Assembly: GCF_029338395.1 (NCBI RefSeq)
Contig: NZ_CP119809.1
Location: 3,410,001-3,474,000, forward strand
Length of the DNA: 64,000 nucleotides
Reading direction: 5' to 3'
From: Halorussus caseinilyticus
GTDB lineage: Archaea; Halobacteriota; Halobacteria; Halobacteriales; Haladaptataceae
Shown here: one piece after another, positions 35,277 through 43,471 of the stretch
Layout: every line of letters begins with the position of its first letter
Position numbering within the stretch: position 1 is the stretch's first letter
Translations under genes and position numbers: made by a program
The notes under the pieces: model-generated
Database searches by the model: none
Seen by the model: the letters and a program-made list of their open reading frames with translations, nothing else
Told to the model about the DNA's origin: nothing

Positions 35277-35822
35277 ATGCAGTTCGTCGTCTCCGACACC
35301 CACTTCGACCACGGCAACATCATCGACTACTGCGACCGACCCTACGACTCGGTGGAGCAGATGAACGAGGCGCTGGTGGCGAACTGGAACGCCGCCGTCG
35401 GCGAAGACGACGAAGTGGTCTTCCTCGGCGACCTGACGATGGCCAACGACTTCGGCGCGTTCTCGACGTGGGTCGAACGCCTCGACGGGACGATTCAGTT
35501 CGTCCTCGGAGACCACGACGAGTGGGTGATGCCCACGCTCGACGGAGTAGAGATACGCGAGACCTACCAGTTCGAGTACGAGGGCGTCCCGTTCTACTGC
35601 GTCCACGACCCCGACGACGCCCCGGCCAACTGGCGCGGGTGGGTCCTCCACGGCCACCACCACAACAACTGGCCCGACCGGTTCCCGTTCGTCAACCCCG
35701 ACGAGCGCCGGGTCAACGTCTCGGTCGAGTTGATAGACTACGCGCCGTTGGCCCTCCCGACGTTGCTCGACTGTCTCACGCGATTCACGTGGTTAGACCG
35801 CCTCCCGGACGACGTAGAGTGA
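35277..35822 (+). CDS. Calcineurin-like metallophosphoesterase
   Basis: A 181-residue hydrolase with the two-metal calcineurin fold. It has the DTHFDH block (residues 7-12), FLGDLTMA near 57, GDHDEW near 82 in the place of the usual GNHD, and HGHHHNNW near 127. The fold cleaves phosphomonoesters or phosphodiesters. The N-to-D change in GNHD is noteworthy because the asparagine normally contacts the phosphate. It stands alone with its own leaderless promoter and is followed at once by a strong terminator-like hairpin. Substrate unknown. Confidence 0.88.
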   Translation: MQFVVSDTHFDHGNIIDYCDRPYDSVEQMNEALVANWNAAVGEDDEVVFLGDLTMANDFGAFSTWVERLDGTIQFVLGDHDEWVMPTLDGVEIRETYQFEYEGVPFYCVHDPDDAPANWRGWVLHGHHHNNWPDRFPFVNPDERRVNVSVELIDYAPLALPTLLDCLTRFTWLDRLPDDVE

Positions 35823-35824
35823 CG

Positions 35825-35853
35825 ACGCGGCGTCGTTGGAAACGACGCCGCGT
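35825..35853 (+). terminator. Hairpin after metallophosphoesterase
   Basis: ACGCGGCGTCGTT at 35825-35837 pairs exactly with 35841-35853 around a GGA loop, starting 3 bases after the stop codon. A likely transcription end. Confidence 0.55.
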
Positions 35854-35909
35854 TGCCTTCGGGCGTTCTGCGTCGCTTGTGCCGACCGGCGCGCCGCCGA
35901 CGGCCTGCA

Positions 35910-35942
35910 CGCGCCCGTCAGCGCACTGCGCTGACGGGCGCG
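35910..35942. terminator. Second strong hairpin
   Basis: Sixteen-base arms 35910-35925 and 35927-35942 form an almost perfect inverted repeat (single central base), rich in GC. It lies between the phosphoesterase and the converging 36046 gene and could end transcription from either side. The rest of 35943-36045 has an AT-rich patch at 35955-36010 and no gene. Confidence 0.45.
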
Positions 35943-36045
35943 TCCGCGTTAGGGTAATCTATAGATGCATTTAGGCAATCTACAGCATTGTGAAGGAAAC
36001 GAAAACGATGCTAAAGCACGCTCGATTACGGCCGACTCGCCGCCG

Positions 36046-36270
36046 TCACGCTTCTTCGCGGGCCGCCTCCAGCGACGCGAAGAAGCCGAAGTAGGCGACG
36101 ACGCCCCCGGCCAGCGCGAGGTGGTAGGCCCACGTCGGTCCCTGTAGCACGTCGAACAGCACCGAGACGACGGCGACCCAGACGACGGCGAACACGAAGT
36201 CCGTGACCATGCCCGACCGGTGTTCGCGGACGTGGTTACGGACCTCTTCGCGGACCGCGGCGACGTTCAC
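36046..36270 (-). CDS. Small membrane protein at end of acetate-symporter operon
   Basis: A 74-residue protein. A basic-acidic N-terminus (MNVAAVREEVRNHVREHRSG) is followed by two hydrophobic helices (about 24-44 and 50-66). Its ATG overlaps the stop of the universal stress protein gene by four bases, so it is translated from the same message as the four-gene symporter operon. No family is recognised; a role as accessory to the transporter is only suggested by position. Confidence 0.65.
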   Translation of the reverse strand: MNVAAVREEVRNHVREHRSGMVTDFVFAVVWVAVVSVLFDVLQGPTWAYHLALAGGVVAYFGFFASLEAAREEA

Positions 36271-36731
36271 GATTCGGCCTCCCGTTCGTCCACGACTAGC
36301 ACCGACCGGTGAGTCGAACGCAGGACGCGCTCGGTGACGCTCCCGAGGAGTATCCGAGAGACGCCGGACCTGCCGTGGCTTCCCATGACTACCAAATCCA
36401 TGTCGCGGTCCTCGGCGAAGTCGGCGATGACCTTGTGGGGTCGGCCGCCACGGAAGTGTTCCTCGACTTCGAGTCCGCGCTCACGGCCCCGTTCGGCAAC
36501 GTCTCCGGTCGCGTCGCGGGCGCGGGCTTCGAGTTCGTCCATCTCGCCGAACCGGCCCTGTCGGATGCGCTCTACCTGCTCGGTGCCGAGGCTCAACTCC
36601 GCGGCGTCGGTGTCCACGACGTAGAGCGTATGGACTTCGGCGTCGAACTTCTCGGCGATTTCCAGCGCCTCGCCGACGGCCTGAGCCGCGGTGTCGCTCC
36701 CGTCGGTGGGGATGAGGATGCGCTCGTACAT
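36267..36731 (-). CDS. Universal stress protein (UspA family)
   Basis: A 154-residue nucleotide-binding Usp domain: it starts MYERILIPTDGSDTAAQAVG and has the ATP-binding signature GSHGRSGVSRILLGSVTERV near residue 115, then VLVVDERE. The full G-x2-G-x9-G-(S/T) pattern indicates an ATP-binding member. The gene sits one base after the symporter gene. Usp domains next to symporters probably adjust transport to energy state, an inference from frequent pairing in haloarchaea. Confidence 0.9.
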   Translation of the reverse strand: MYERILIPTDGSDTAAQAVGEALEIAEKFDAEVHTLYVVDTDAAELSLGTEQVERIRQGRFGEMDELEARARDATGDVAERGRERGLEVEEHFRGGRPHKVIADFAEDRDMDLVVMGSHGRSGVSRILLGSVTERVLRSTHRSVLVVDEREAES

Positions 36732-36732
36732 C

Positions 36733-38427
36733 TCAGTCGTCCCCCTGCACGTGACTGCCGTCAGACGCGAAGTCTGACGAGGTCTGACTCTCTTCGTTCG
36801 TCAGACCGCCGTCGGTCGAAACCACGTCTTCGGCGCTCTGCTGTTGGCCCATCGGTTCGGGGCTGTGACACTGCCGGACGATGCGCTTGATGCGCTCGGA
36901 CGGTTCGTCGGTCACCAGCGAGACGCCGATGGTGACGGCGAAGACGATTGGCGTCCCGAGGAGTGCGGCACCGACCGCCGGGAACAGGTCGGCGTAGACC
37001 TGCACGACCGGACCGGCGTCGGTAGCGAAGATGAGCTCGTTGAACACCGCGCCGAGCCAGATGAGCAGTCCCGTCGTCATCCCGGCCAGCGCGCCCTGTC
37101 GGTTGGCGTTCTCCCACCAGAGACCGAGGAAGAACATCGGGAACAGCACGAGACCCGCCAGCGAGAACGCCAGCGCGACCAACTCGCCGACCAGCGCGGG
37201 CGGGTTGAGCGCGGTCACGGTCACGATTGCGCCCAGCACGATGATGGTCGCGCGGCCGATGATGAGTTGCTGGCGCTGGGTCGCGTCCTCGTTGATGATG
37301 CTCGTGTAGATGTCGTGTGCCGCCGCCGAGGACGCCGCGATGAACAGGCCCGCGGTCGTCGCAATCGCCGCGGCGATGCCGCCCGCCGCGACGAGTCCGA
37401 CGAACCACGTCGGCAGGTTCGCCAGTTGCGAGGCCAGCACGACGATAACGTCGCCCTCCGCGCCGCTCATTCCGCTCGCGCCGTACACGTCGCCGACGTT
37501 CTTCGCGTAGAGGTCGGTGCCGAACGCGGCGAACGCCGGGGCGCTCAGGTAGAGCAGACAGATGAAGAACAGACCCCAGACGGTGGACCACCGGGCGGTC
37601 CGCTCGCTCTCGACCGTGTAGAACCGCACCAGCACGTGGGGAAGTCCGCAGGTGCCGACGATGAGCGAGAACGCCGTCGCAATCCAGAGGTAGAACCCGC
37701 CCGTCGAGAACGGTTCGGTGAACTCGGTGTTGAGTTGGCTCAACAGCGCGCCGTACTCGACCTGCGGGAGGAACGTGGAGTAGCCCTGCGTCCACCCGAC
37801 GGCGTAGAGGCCCGCGAGGAACGCCACGATGAGGATGACGTACTGGACCGCCATGTTCTTGGTCGCCCCGAGCATCCCCGACAGCGCCAGATAGCCGACC
37901 GTGATGGCCATCAACAGGATGACCATGGTGGCGTAGTCGCCGCCGAAGACGTAGATGCCGACCAGACCCATCCCGCGGGCCTGCCCCACCGAGTAGACGA
38001 ACCCGATGAGGATGGTCGTCAACGCGGCGATTGCCCTCGCCGTGTCGGAGTCGAACCGGTCGCCCACGAAGTCGGGCGCGGTGTACTTCCCGAACCGGCG
38101 CATCTGGGCCGCGAGGAAGATGAGCAGGATGAAGTAGCCCGTGGACCACCCGACCACGAACGCGAGTCCGTAGTAGCCCGAGAGGGCGATGAGCGCGGCC
38201 ATGCCGAGGTACGACGCCGCGGACATCCAGTTGGCACCGATGGCCATCCCGTTCTCGATGTTCCCGATGGACCGACCAGCGACCCACAGGTCCTCGGTGT
38301 CGGCCACGCGGAAGGCGTAGCCGATGCCGAGGAACAGCAACAGCATTCCGGAGACCATGACCGCCGGAATCAGCTTGAACGAGGCGTTGAGCGCGTCCGG
38401 CAGGAGGTCTAGTGGTGTGAACATCAT
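36733..38427 (-). CDS. Sodium/solute symporter, acetate-permease (ActP-like) subfamily
   Basis: SSS-family transporter of 564 residues with about 13 membrane helices. The region RSIGNIENGMAIGANWMSAASYLG near residue 50 marks the sodium-binding start, GTCGLPHVLVRFYTVES near 258 is the classic SSS motif, and YDIYTSIINEDATQRQQ-like (here HDIYTSIINEDATQRQQ) is near 370. The C-terminal 60 residues are soluble. It follows a DUF4212 gene with an ATGATG junction. This DUF4212 plus long symporter pair is a known acetate/monocarboxylate type. AcsA begins about 0.5 kb from the DUF4212 start, which supports acetate as substrate. Confidence 0.85.
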   Translation of the reverse strand: MMFTPLDLLPDALNASFKLIPAVMVSGMLLLFLGIGYAFRVADTEDLWVAGRSIGNIENGMAIGANWMSAASYLGMAALIALSGYYGLAFVVGWSTGYFILLIFLAAQMRRFGKYTAPDFVGDRFDSDTARAIAALTTILIGFVYSVGQARGMGLVGIYVFGGDYATMVILLMAITVGYLALSGMLGATKNMAVQYVILIVAFLAGLYAVGWTQGYSTFLPQVEYGALLSQLNTEFTEPFSTGGFYLWIATAFSLIVGTCGLPHVLVRFYTVESERTARWSTVWGLFFICLLYLSAPAFAAFGTDLYAKNVGDVYGASGMSGAEGDVIVVLASQLANLPTWFVGLVAAGGIAAAIATTAGLFIAASSAAAHDIYTSIINEDATQRQQLIIGRATIIVLGAIVTVTALNPPALVGELVALAFSLAGLVLFPMFFLGLWWENANRQGALAGMTTGLLIWLGAVFNELIFATDAGPVVQVYADLFPAVGAALLGTPIVFAVTIGVSLVTDEPSERIKRIVRQCHSPEPMGQQQSAEDVVSTDGGLTNEESQTSSDFASDGSHVQGDD

Positions 38428-38873
38428 TTGTCGGTCCCTCCGTCAGTCGCGGCGGCCTCCGGTTCCGCGCGTCCCGACGAGTGGTCGATGCCGTACTTCT
38501 CGTCCAACTGGTCGCGCTTTCGCGCGTAGACCAGCGAGAGGAGGAGCGCGCCCGTCGGCGCGCCCATCGCGGTCAGGAGGTAGTGGAGTGGAAAGCCCAG
38601 CATCGTCGTACTCGTCATGAAGTCGGTGGCGAGGTACGTCGCCGTCACCGGTCCGAAGACGAACACGGCCCACGCCGCGAACATCGTCCAGACGATGCGG
38701 AGGTGGTCGCGCATGAACGGAGTCGAGGGCTTGAAGATGTTGACCCGCGCGTCGAGGTAGTCGGTGTCGGCGGTCTGGCGACCGGTCGCTACCCCGCCGT
38801 CGGTCTCGATCTCCGGATTCGGTTCTCGGTTTCGTGAGGGATTGTCTGTCTTCCGTGAGTTATTATCTGACAT
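38424..38873 (-). CDS. DUF4212 small subunit of the solute symporter
   Basis: A 149-residue protein with a disordered hydrophilic start (MSDNNSRKTDNPSRNREPNP). The DUF4212 core has two helices (about 68-88, FAAWAVFVFGPVTATYL, and 95-120, GFPLHYLLTAMGAPTGALLL) and ends YARKRDQLDEKYGID. DUF4212 proteins are encoded directly before SSS transporters and are thought to be a helper subunit. The stop overlaps the symporter ATG. ATG at 38873 is preferred over GTG at 38900. A GAAATACG patch about 35 bases upstream may be the promoter. Confidence 0.85.
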   Translation of the reverse strand: MSDNNSRKTDNPSRNREPNPEIETDGGVATGRQTADTDYLDARVNIFKPSTPFMRDHLRIVWTMFAAWAVFVFGPVTATYLATDFMTSTTMLGFPLHYLLTAMGAPTGALLLSLVYARKRDQLDEKYGIDHSSGRAEPEAAATDGGTDK

Positions 38874-38958
38874 AGATTTCCGTGTGTGTTTGTCTGCCAC
38901 GTATTTCGGTTCGCGTCTCGTCCGGATTCGTTTCGACCGTCGAAAAGCGAGGGAGTTC

Positions 38959-40950
38959 TCAGTCGTCGCGTACCTTCGCCTCTATCTCGCTAACCACGTC
39001 GGGATTCCGGAGCGTGGAGGTGTCGCCGAGGTCCTCGTCGTTGGCGATGTCCTCGAGCAGGCGGCGCATGATTTTGCCCGAGCGAGTCTTGGGGAGTTCG
39101 GGGGTGAACACGACCGCCTCGGGCCGAGCGATGGGACCGATGGCGTCCTCGACGCCCTCGATAATCCGGTCGCGCATCTCGTCGTCGCCCTCGTAGCCGT
39201 CCTCGGTGATGACGTAGGCGTAGACCGCCTCGCCTTTCACGTCGTGGTCGCCGCCGACGACTGCGGCCTCTGCCACGCCTTCGACGCCGACGATGGCCGA
39301 TTCGATTTCCATGGTGCCGAGGCGGTGGCCCGAGACGTTGAGTACGTCGTCCACCCGTCCGAGGACCGTGATGTAGCCGTCCTCGTCTATCTTCGCGCCG
39401 TCTTCGGGGAAGTACACCCAGTCGTCGGGGTCGTCCGAATCGGTGTCCGAGTACTCCGCCCAGTACTCCTGAATGTATCGCTCGTCGTTGTTGTACAGCG
39501 TCCGGAGCATCCCCGGCCACGGCTTCTGGACCGTGAGGTGTCCGGCTCGTCCGGCCTCGACTTCCTCGCCGTCCGGGTCGATGACCTGCACGTCGAGGCC
39601 CGGCAGGGGCGGTCCCGCACTTCCGGGTTTCATGTCTTTCACGCCGGGGAGGGTAGTGACCATCATGCCGCCGGTCTCGGTCTGCCACCACGTGTCCACG
39701 ATGGGACAGGACTCGTCGCCGATGTGCTTGTAGTACCACTTCCACGCCCGCGGGTTGATGGGTTCGCCGACCGTCCCTAACAGGCGCAGACTCGACAGGT
39801 CGTGCTGGTCGGGATACTCGGTCCCCCACTTCATGAACGCCCGAATCGCGGTCGGCGCGGTGTAGAGTTGGTCGGCCTCGTACTCCTCGATAATCTCCCA
39901 GAGTCGGTCGCGCTCGGGGTGGTCGGGCGTGCCCTCGTACATCATCGTGGTCGTCCCCAAGGCGAGGGGACCGTAGACGATGTAGGAGTGGCCGGTAATC
40001 CACCCGATGTCCGCCGAGCAAAAGTACGTGTCCTCGGGTTTCACGTCCAGTACCGCTTGGGAGGTCCACGCAGTCCACGCCAGATACCCGCCCGTCGTGT
40101 GCTTGACGCCCTTGGGTTGTCCCGTGGTCCCCGACGTGTACATCAGGAACAGCATATCCTCGGCGTCACGCGACACCGGTTCGACTTCCGCGCCTTCCTG
40201 TTCGGCCACGAGGTCGGCGTACCCGTGGTGGCTCTCGCCCATCGGGTGGTCGTAAGCCTCGCCGAGTCGGTCCACGACAACCACGTCGCTGACCTCGTGT
40301 TCGACGCCTTCCAGACCCTCGTCGGCCTTGGCCTTGTGTTCGAGGGGGTCGCCGCGCCGGTAGTAGCCGTCGCAGGTCACGAGGTACTCCGAGTCGGCGG
40401 CGTTCATCCGGGTTGCGAGGGCGTCCGCGGAGAAGCCAGCGAAGACGACCGAGTGAGGTGCGCCGATGCGAGCGCACGCGAGCATGGCGATGGGTAGCTC
40501 CGGTACCATCGGCATGTACATCGTCACCACGTCGTCCTCGCCGACGCCCATCTCGCGGAGCGCCGCCGCGAACTCGTTGACCTCGCGGTGGAGCTGTTCG
40601 TAGGTGTAGGTCCGGTTCTCCTCGTCGGTCGGCTCGCCGACCCACTCGATTGCGGCCTCGTCGCCGCGCTCGTCCAGATGCCGGTCTAGGCAGTTCGCCG
40701 AGGCGTTGAGTTCGCCACCGGTGAACCACTCGTAGAACGGCGGGTTCGAGTCGTCCAGCACCGTGTCGTACTCCTCGTTCCAATCGAGCAGGTCCGCGGC
40801 CTGCTCCCAGCACTCGGGCCACTCCTCCTCGAACGTCTCGTAGACGGACTCGTCGGAGACGTTCGCGCCTTCGACGAACGATTCGGGTGGCTCGAATCGC
40901 TCTTGGTCTTCGAGTCGGGCTTCGAGTTCAACGTCTTGTTCTTCCTGCAT
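38959..40950 (-). CDS. acsA: Acetyl-CoA synthetase (AMP-forming)
   Basis: Makes acetyl-CoA from acetate, ATP and CoA. The 663-residue protein has the ATP-binding MYTSGTTGQPKGVKHTTGG near residue 270, TWWQTETGGMM near 420, SGHRLGTMEIESA near 535 and the catalytic lysine in LPKTRSGKIMRRLLEDIA near 620. The SGHR and KTRSGK features fit the acetate class. A TATA box lies 28-34 bases upstream. The acetate symporter operon lies just downstream in the same direction, so uptake and activation are encoded side by side. Identification is secure; propionate may also be used. Confidence 0.95.
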   Translation of the reverse strand: MQEEQDVELEARLEDQERFEPPESFVEGANVSDESVYETFEEEWPECWEQAADLLDWNEEYDTVLDDSNPPFYEWFTGGELNASANCLDRHLDERGDEAAIEWVGEPTDEENRTYTYEQLHREVNEFAAALREMGVGEDDVVTMYMPMVPELPIAMLACARIGAPHSVVFAGFSADALATRMNAADSEYLVTCDGYYRRGDPLEHKAKADEGLEGVEHEVSDVVVVDRLGEAYDHPMGESHHGYADLVAEQEGAEVEPVSRDAEDMLFLMYTSGTTGQPKGVKHTTGGYLAWTAWTSQAVLDVKPEDTYFCSADIGWITGHSYIVYGPLALGTTTMMYEGTPDHPERDRLWEIIEEYEADQLYTAPTAIRAFMKWGTEYPDQHDLSSLRLLGTVGEPINPRAWKWYYKHIGDESCPIVDTWWQTETGGMMVTTLPGVKDMKPGSAGPPLPGLDVQVIDPDGEEVEAGRAGHLTVQKPWPGMLRTLYNNDERYIQEYWAEYSDTDSDDPDDWVYFPEDGAKIDEDGYITVLGRVDDVLNVSGHRLGTMEIESAIVGVEGVAEAAVVGGDHDVKGEAVYAYVITEDGYEGDDEMRDRIIEGVEDAIGPIARPEAVVFTPELPKTRSGKIMRRLLEDIANDEDLGDTSTLRNPDVVSEIEAKVRDD

Positions 40951-40977
40951 GAGCCACGTTCACAGTCCAATCACTAC

Positions 40978-40984
40978 TATATAA
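40978..40984 (-). promoter_or_regulatory. TATA box for acsA
   Basis: TTATATA on the minus strand, centred about 31 bases before the ATG at 40950, gives a leader of only a few bases. The sequence is a near-consensus archaeal TATA element. Confidence 0.7.
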
Positions 40985-41110
40985 GTGGGGGAACTAACTA
41001 TCCCAAGCCCGGAAAATAGTTGGTTTCAGGCGCTCTCGGACGGATTGGTAAATTTTTCCGACGTTTCGGCGACGGTTCACCGACTCGAACTCGTCCGCGA
41101 CGCTAGACAG

Positions 41111-42867
41111 TTAGTGTTGTTCGTCGTTCACGACCCGGTGGTCCGGGTCGTCGAACACGGCGTCTAACACCTTCTGTTGGGCCTTCCGGAGGTGGTTGTG
41201 GAGCGTCGGCGACGAGACGCCCATCGAGGCGGCGAGTTCCTCGGCGGTACTCCCGCGGGGCCACTCGAAGTACCCCGCGAGGTAGGCCGCCCGGAGGACG
41301 GCCCGCTGGCGCTCGGTGATGCGGTCGTGGACCGTCTGCTGGACGCTGGCGGCGCTCCGGACCGGTTCCTCGACTTCGCGCTTCGAGCGTAGGTTCGTCC
41401 GGGGAACGCGTCTTCGACCGCTTCCACGACCTGCCGAACGTCCACGCGCTGTGAGAAGACGCCCGAGACGTGGGCGACACCGCCCTCCACCGAGAGTTCC
41501 CGGACCGTGCCGCCGCGTTCGACCAGCATCGGCGCGATGGACTCGCCCGAGACGGCGAACTCCAAGAGCGCGCCGTCGCCGTAGTCGCGAATGAGTCGGG
41601 CCTCGTCCACGGCGTCCGCACCGGAGACCCGTTCGAGAACGTCGCCGACCGCGGCCCCGGTCGCCGTGACGAAGTAGAGCAGTGAGTGGTCTTCGACCGG
41701 GACGACGCCTTCGAGTTCGAACTGGCACCCGAGGTCCGAAGAGGCCGCGACGAGGAACACGCCGGGGTCGGTGGTGCGAAGCGAGAGGGCGACCCCGGTG
41801 TCGGCCAAGAGCAACTGCTTGCGCGCGATGGCCGTGAGCGTCCGACCGACGCGACGGCCCGCATCCGCGAGCAGGGTCCGGTCGGCCGACCCGAAGGCGT
41901 CGTCGGCCACGCAGAGTAGGCCGTGGACCGTCTCGCTCGACCGAAGCGGCGCGACTGCGACCGAACATCCCGACAGCGCGCCACCGGTCGGCGCGCTTAC
42001 CACCGTCACCTCGTGGAAGTCGTCGGGCAGGTCCGCGGCGGCGAGGACTTCGCCGGGAACGTCGTCGGTGCGTTCGGGGGCGGCGCTGGCCCGCGTCTCG
42101 CCGCGGCCGTCGCAAATCCAGACCGCGCGGTACGTGTCGGCGAGGCAGTCGCAGGTCGCCCGTTCCACGTCCTCGCTCGTGGACGCGTCCGCGAGCGCCT
42201 CGCCTAACGCGCCCGCGCGAGAGAGGTCATCGCTTCTCGCGTCGGCGGAGAGAGACGTTCTCGCGGTGGACGGGCGGGCGTCGTTTCGCGGCGGGTCGGC
42301 GCGGTATCGGTCCGGCGACGAGCGGTCGGCGAAGGCGTCGAGGACCTCGCCGGTGGTTGGTTCGTCGAGGTACGGCGCGAGGCTCTGGAGACTCGACCAC
42401 CCGCCGACGGTCTGCACGACCCGCGGGGAGACCCCTTTCTCGGCGAGGAGTCGCCGCGCGAAGTGCTGGCGGAGGTCACGGCAGGTCACGTCCCGCAGGT
42501 CGGCGGTCCGGTCGGCCACGTCGCCGACCAGCATCTGGACGCGCCGGGCGGACACGTCCACCACGGGGTCGTGGCGGTCCACGTCGTTGACGGTGGCGAA
42601 CTTCCGGATGTCGTGTGCGATTTCCGGCGGGACGTACGCCTCGCGGGTGTCGCCGTCGCCCTCGGGCACGGTGAGCAGGAAGTGGACTCGCCCGGCGCGC
42701 TCTCGCTCGCGGAGGTCGGCGGGCCGAATCCGCGTGATTTCGGACGCTCGGAGACCGACGCGCCCGGCCAACGTCACCACGAGGTCCTCGCGGTAGGTCT
42801 CGGTTCGCCGTCGGAGGCGCTCGAACTCCCCGGTCGTCAGGTACTCGCCGCGTGCCTCGCCACCCAT
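41111..42867 (-). pseudogene. Frameshifted Bat-type regulator with integrase-like N-terminus
   Basis: Reads as one regulator of about 585 residues broken by a single frameshift. The first frame (from ATG 42867) has a tyrosine-recombinase-like domain (about 10-190, with GLRASEI, RDLRQHFARRL, GGWSSLQ and a late tyrosine), a GAF domain (about 225-365) and the bacterio-opsin activator domain (to about 480, DVRQVVEAVEDAFPG). Near 41399-41401 the frame changes. The second frame supplies NLRSKREVEEPVRSA and the HTH_10 domain (RQRAVLRAAYLAGYFEWPRG, then STAEELAASMGVSSPTLHNH), ending at 41111. Adding one G (FPGTNLRS) restores a full gene. It lies between two acetyl-CoA synthetase genes and could control them. 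The recombinase-like part lacks the full catalytic set. Confidence 0.8.
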
Positions 42868-43031
42868 CTCGTTTCGGATTCTCTCAGGAAGCCGAATAAA
42901 ACTTCGGTAACGAGTGTCGGGAGTTCAGACCGCTCCGGGTTGGTCGCTGCACACCGTTACGGCGACTGCAGGGACCGCGACAGCCAAAACGACGGGGAAA
43001 CCGAGACGGAGAAAGCCCCCACCCGGTCGTC

Positions 43032-43083
43032 GCGGTGCGGTTGCGGCGTGCGGTCCTGATTGGTTCGAGCCTGAAACTAGCTC
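43032..43083 (+). repeat. Family B repeat, copy 3
   Basis: GCGGTGCGG, a spacer, then CGGTCCTGATTGGTTCGAGC and CTGAAACTAGCTC. It differs from copy 1 at a few positions. No inverted partner is present; the nearest copy is direct. Confidence 0.7.
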
Positions 43084-43140
43084 CGTTGACTCTGCGTCTG
43101 TCGTTGTTTCTGCCGTCGGCGGTGCTGTGCAGTTCGCGAT

Positions 43141-43180
43141 GCTGTGCGGTCCTCATCGGTCCGAGGCTGAAGTCGGTCTC
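43141..43180 (+). repeat. Family B repeat, copy 4 (degenerate)
   Basis: GCTGTGCGGTCCTCATCGGT then CCGAGGCTGAAGTCGGTCTC keeps the spacing of the family B core with about ten changes. It lies in direct orientation about 100 bases after copy 3. Confidence 0.5.
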
Positions 43181-43471
43181 CTCACCGTCGCCGTCGCGGT
43201 TGCGGTCCGATAGATTCTGAACAGTAGCTGCTCTTCGGGTCCTCCTGATTCTCCGCGCGGTCCGTCCCGCCCGAGATTCACCCGTCCCGGCCTTCTCCCC
43301 GACGCTCGCTTCGCTCGCGTCGTCCCCACCCGCGGGAGCAACATTCAAATTGTCCTAAGAATTCTATATATTGTTTAAACACCACCATACGTTTATAGTA
43401 GCCACCGAGACACTTCCGCTCGAAAAATTTCTCTTCTTTAGAAAAACACGAAATGACGCCGGCCCGGACAG

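Larger units (their letters stand above)
42868..43471. other. Gene-free region with family B relics
   Basis: A TATA-like AATAAAA (42895-42901) serves the Bat-type gene. The segment from 43005 begins GAAAGCCCCCACCCGGTCG, similar to the start of family A, then runs into family B copies at 43032-43083 and 43141-43180. The last 140 bases turn AT-rich (43335-43450) around the end of the second acs gene. No frame here looks coding. Confidence 0.55.
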
